Notes under the pieces: generated by a model
Database searches by the model: none
What the model was told of the DNA's origin: nothing
What the model saw: the letters and a program-made list of their open reading frames with translations, nothing else
Assembly (NCBI GenBank): GCA_017395715.1
Contig: JAFQNZ010000254.1
Location: forward strand, 1 to 6,028
Direction: 5' to 3'
Source of the DNA: Clostridia bacterium
GTDB lineage: Bacteria; Bacillota; Clostridia; Oscillospirales; CAG-272
DNA: 6,028 nt
Program-made: the position numbers and the translations under genes
Shown here: piece by piece, positions 4,308 through 6,028 of the stretch
Layout: the number at the start of each line of letters is the position of its first letter
How positions within the stretch are numbered: position 1 is the stretch's first letter

Positions 4308-5537
4308 ATAACTATAGCAGCAGTAATAAAAAGAAACAAGGCTTATTTGATTCGTGTATCCAACGGAATGAAGGACGGCAAACAAGTATTTGTCAACTAT
4401 ACCTTCCATCCTGCACCGGGCGTAACCGAGCGTGCGGCGAGAAAATCGGCAAAGGAATTTGCGGTTATGTTCGAGAATCTTGTACACAGCGGCGGCTATG
4501 TCAAGGGGATGGATGCGACGGATGCGCTCTGTAAAAGATGCGGAATGACCGTTCGGGAGTTCGTTGAGAACCACTATATAAATGGAATTTCGCTTCATCT
4601 TTCCCCCAACACTTGCCGAAATTATGAAAAAGTGATCCGGCAATTCATCCTGCCGTCGTTTGGAAATTTACCGATCGCTCAGCTGAATGAGGTGCATATG
4701 CAGAGCTTCGTTGACTTCCTTTGTACGCCGGAAGCGCGGCTTGACAAGAAAAAAGGGACTCCGCTTGCTGCCTCAACCATCAAACGATACGCCACGGTGT
4801 TGTCGTCGATCATGACAGAAGCGTGGAAAAATCATTTGATAGAGAAGAAACCGCTTGCCGAAAAATATATCCGTTATCCGAAAATTGCCATACCCGAGCT
4901 TGAGGTTTACAGTGAGGAAGAAGCAAATTTATTCAATGCAAAGCTGCTTTTGGAAGATGCACGCACCCGTGCATTACTGTGTGTTGCACTCTCAACAGGA
5001 GTCAGACGAGCTGAGCTTGTGGCGCTCAAATGGTCGGATGTGGACTTTCACGAAAGATTATTATCGATCAACCGAAGTGCATATAAGCCGAAAGGCGGGG
5101 AGCAGAAAACAAAACTTCCGAAATCGCTTACCAGTATTCGCCGTACTTTTCTCACCGAAAATGCTCTTGAATCACTCCGCCTTTGGAGAGAAGAACAAGA
5201 ATCCATCCGAAAAAAATCGAAGGAATCGGCGTGGAATGAGGGATATATCTTCACGGACGAGCATGGAAGAATGATGAGCTTGTACGCGCCCACCGTAATT
5301 TGCTCCGATTTTCAGAAAAGACACGGACTGCGTCACTTGAAATTTCACGGACTCCGCCACACCTGCGGAACGCTGATGATGGCACAGGGCGCAGACATTC
5401 AGACAGTCAAAGCCGCCCTCGGTCATGCCGATTGGGAAACAACACAGCGGTATGTACACACGCTGAAATCGTCTTTGATCGAAGCCGGAGCGAAATTCGG
5501 CAAGGCAATCAATTACAGAAACTGCGAGGTGAACTAA
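4305..5537 (+). CDS. int: Site-specific tyrosine recombinase (integrase, Tn916 type)
   Basis: About 407-410 residues, the usual length of Tn916-type integrases. Counting from ATA 4314 as residue 1, residues about 1-60 are an arm-binding AP2-like domain (AAVIKRNKAYLIRVSNG start). Residues about 70-180 are the SAM-like core-binding domain (MTVREFVENHY, NTCRNYEKVIRQFILPSFG). Residues about 195-400 are the catalytic domain. All active-site residues are visible: R231 in STGVRRAEL, K267 (or K270) in the hairpin, H345 and R348 in HGLRHT, H371 in LGHADW, and nucleophile Y380 in QRYVH. It should cut and rejoin attachment sites through a 3'-phosphotyrosine to integrate and excise the element. The start is unsettled: GTG 4305 is given here, but the ribosome site favours ATA 4314. 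A GTG at 4209 would overlap the previous gene by 77 bases and add sequence unlike the family. The next gene begins three bases after the stop. Confidence 0.93.
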   Translation: MITIAAVIKRNKAYLIRVSNGMKDGKQVFVNYTFHPAPGVTERAARKSAKEFAVMFENLVHSGGYVKGMDATDALCKRCGMTVREFVENHYINGISLHLSPNTCRNYEKVIRQFILPSFGNLPIAQLNEVHMQSFVDFLCTPEARLDKKKGTPLAASTIKRYATVLSSIMTEAWKNHLIEKKPLAEKYIRYPKIAIPELEVYSEEEANLFNAKLLLEDARTRALLCVALSTGVRRAELVALKWSDVDFHERLLSINRSAYKPKGGEQKTKLPKSLTSIRRTFLTENALESLRLWREEQESIRKKSKESAWNEGYIFTDEHGRMMSLYAPTVICSDFQKRHGLRHLKFHGLRHTCGTLMMAQGADIQTVKAALGHADWETTQRYVHTLKSSLIEAGAKFGKAINYRNCEVN

Positions 5538-5540
5538 ATA

Positions 5541-6028
5541 ATGCAGCTGCGAACACTGACGCAAGCGATGGAATATATCAAGGGAAACGACGAAAACACA
5601 GCACTCAATTTGAATTTTCTTTCCGCCCTTGCCGAGAACGGAACAATCACTTCGGCAAAGCACGGCAACAGAACACTCGTGGATGTTTTGCTTTTGCTCG
5701 GGGAGCTTCGCAAGATCATGGGCGTTCCCAAAATACTCGGAACGGCTTATATTCCGAAAATCCGATCCATTCGTGATGCCGCAAAGGAGCTGAAAGAAAA
5801 GGATTCCGACACGGCGATAACCGAGGATTTTATCAGAAAATTGGTAGATGACGGCAGAGTGAAAGCATTGACCTGCGGCACAAAACAGCTTGTGGCGATG
5901 GAATCCTTTATCTGTCCAAAGAAATTGCTTGGAAGTATGCCTGCACAAAGCAGCGGGAAAAAACCGCCTGCGAAGGTGCGGACAGCCAGCGCTGCAGCAA
6001 GAGAAGAAGCGGATAAGCTTATCGAAAA
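5541..6028 (+). CDS. Tandem excisionase-like HTH protein, truncated by window end
   Basis: ATG 5541 follows the integrase stop by three bases and uses GAGGTG (5525-5530), ten bases upstream and inside the integrase gene. The frame is open to the window edge, 162 codons. It contains an ungapped internal repeat: residues 3-47 align with 74-118 at an offset of 71. Twelve identities are visible: R4/R75, A9/A80, K14/K85, D17/D88, T20/T91, A21/A92, F26/F97, L30/L101, G34/G105, G42/G113, L46/L117 and V47/V118. Each unit follows the MerR/excisionase winged-HTH pattern (helix, helix, FIxxLxxxGxI/V, wing, GxxxLV). The part from about 133 is Ala/Lys/Ser-rich and probably a flexible or coiled linker (PAKVRTASAAAREEADKL). 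Position after the integrase suggests a recombination directionality factor or operon regulator. This is inference; the family name is not known to me. Confidence 0.8.
   Translation, partial: MQLRTLTQAMEYIKGNDENTALNLNFLSALAENGTITSAKHGNRTLVDVLLLLGELRKIMGVPKILGTAYIPKIRSIRDAAKELKEKDSDTAITEDFIRKLVDDGRVKALTCGTKQLVAMESFICPKKLLGSMPAQSSGKKPPAKVRTASAAAREEADKLIE

Noticed and set aside
4855..5274. Second plus-strand frame inside the integrase gene
   Set aside because: It overlaps the catalytic domain of a clear integrase in another frame, and no separate function or ribosome site is visible.
5172..5948. Minus-strand open frame of 258 codons over the integrase end and next gene
   Set aside because: It is antisense to two well-supported genes, crosses their junction, and shows no motif or ribosome site.

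Overview
The window looks like part of an integrative or mobilizable element in a Gram-positive Clostridia-type genome, perhaps a gut Oscillospiraceae or Lachnospiraceae relative. The reasons are strong AGGAGG-type ribosome sites, moderate base composition with very AT-rich control regions, and protein families (DUF6809-like, DUF6076-like, RepA-like AAA ATPase, Tn916-type integrase) common in Clostridia mobile DNA. This assignment rests on protein motifs, not on a database search.

Layout. At the left is a small DUF6809-like gene (38-316, +). It converges, across a hairpin terminator (338-387), on a DUF6076-like zinc-motif gene (458-1795, -). A 345-base AT-rich divergent spacer (1796-2140) follows. 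It carries tandem 11-12-base repeats, inverted repeats, a probable promoter and a leader hairpin. It lies upstream of a TTG-started RepA-like AAA ATPase gene (2141-3193, +). A 684-base stretch without an intact gene comes next. It holds a GTCGG repeat cluster that can form a long hairpin, a start-less remnant of a MobC-like ribbon-helix-helix gene, a hairpin beside an oriT-like sequence, further hairpins and palindromes, and a probable promoter. The last part is a tight operon: a ribbon-helix-helix protein (3878-4285), a tyrosine recombinase with all catalytic residues (about 4305-5537), and a protein built from two tandem excisionase-like helix-turn-helix units (5541 to the window end, open at the edge).

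How it may work together (inference). The recombinase would integrate and excise the element. The duplicated HTH protein and the ribbon-helix-helix protein are candidates for directionality factor and operon regulator. The AAA ATPase would be the replicative helicase, acting at an origin in one of the repeat-rich spacers beside its gene. The MobC-like remnant and oriT-like sequence suggest the element once was, or still could be, mobilized by a relaxase supplied elsewhere. No relaxase gene, resistance gene, transposase, tRNA, rRNA or CRISPR array is seen, and neither attachment site can be identified here.
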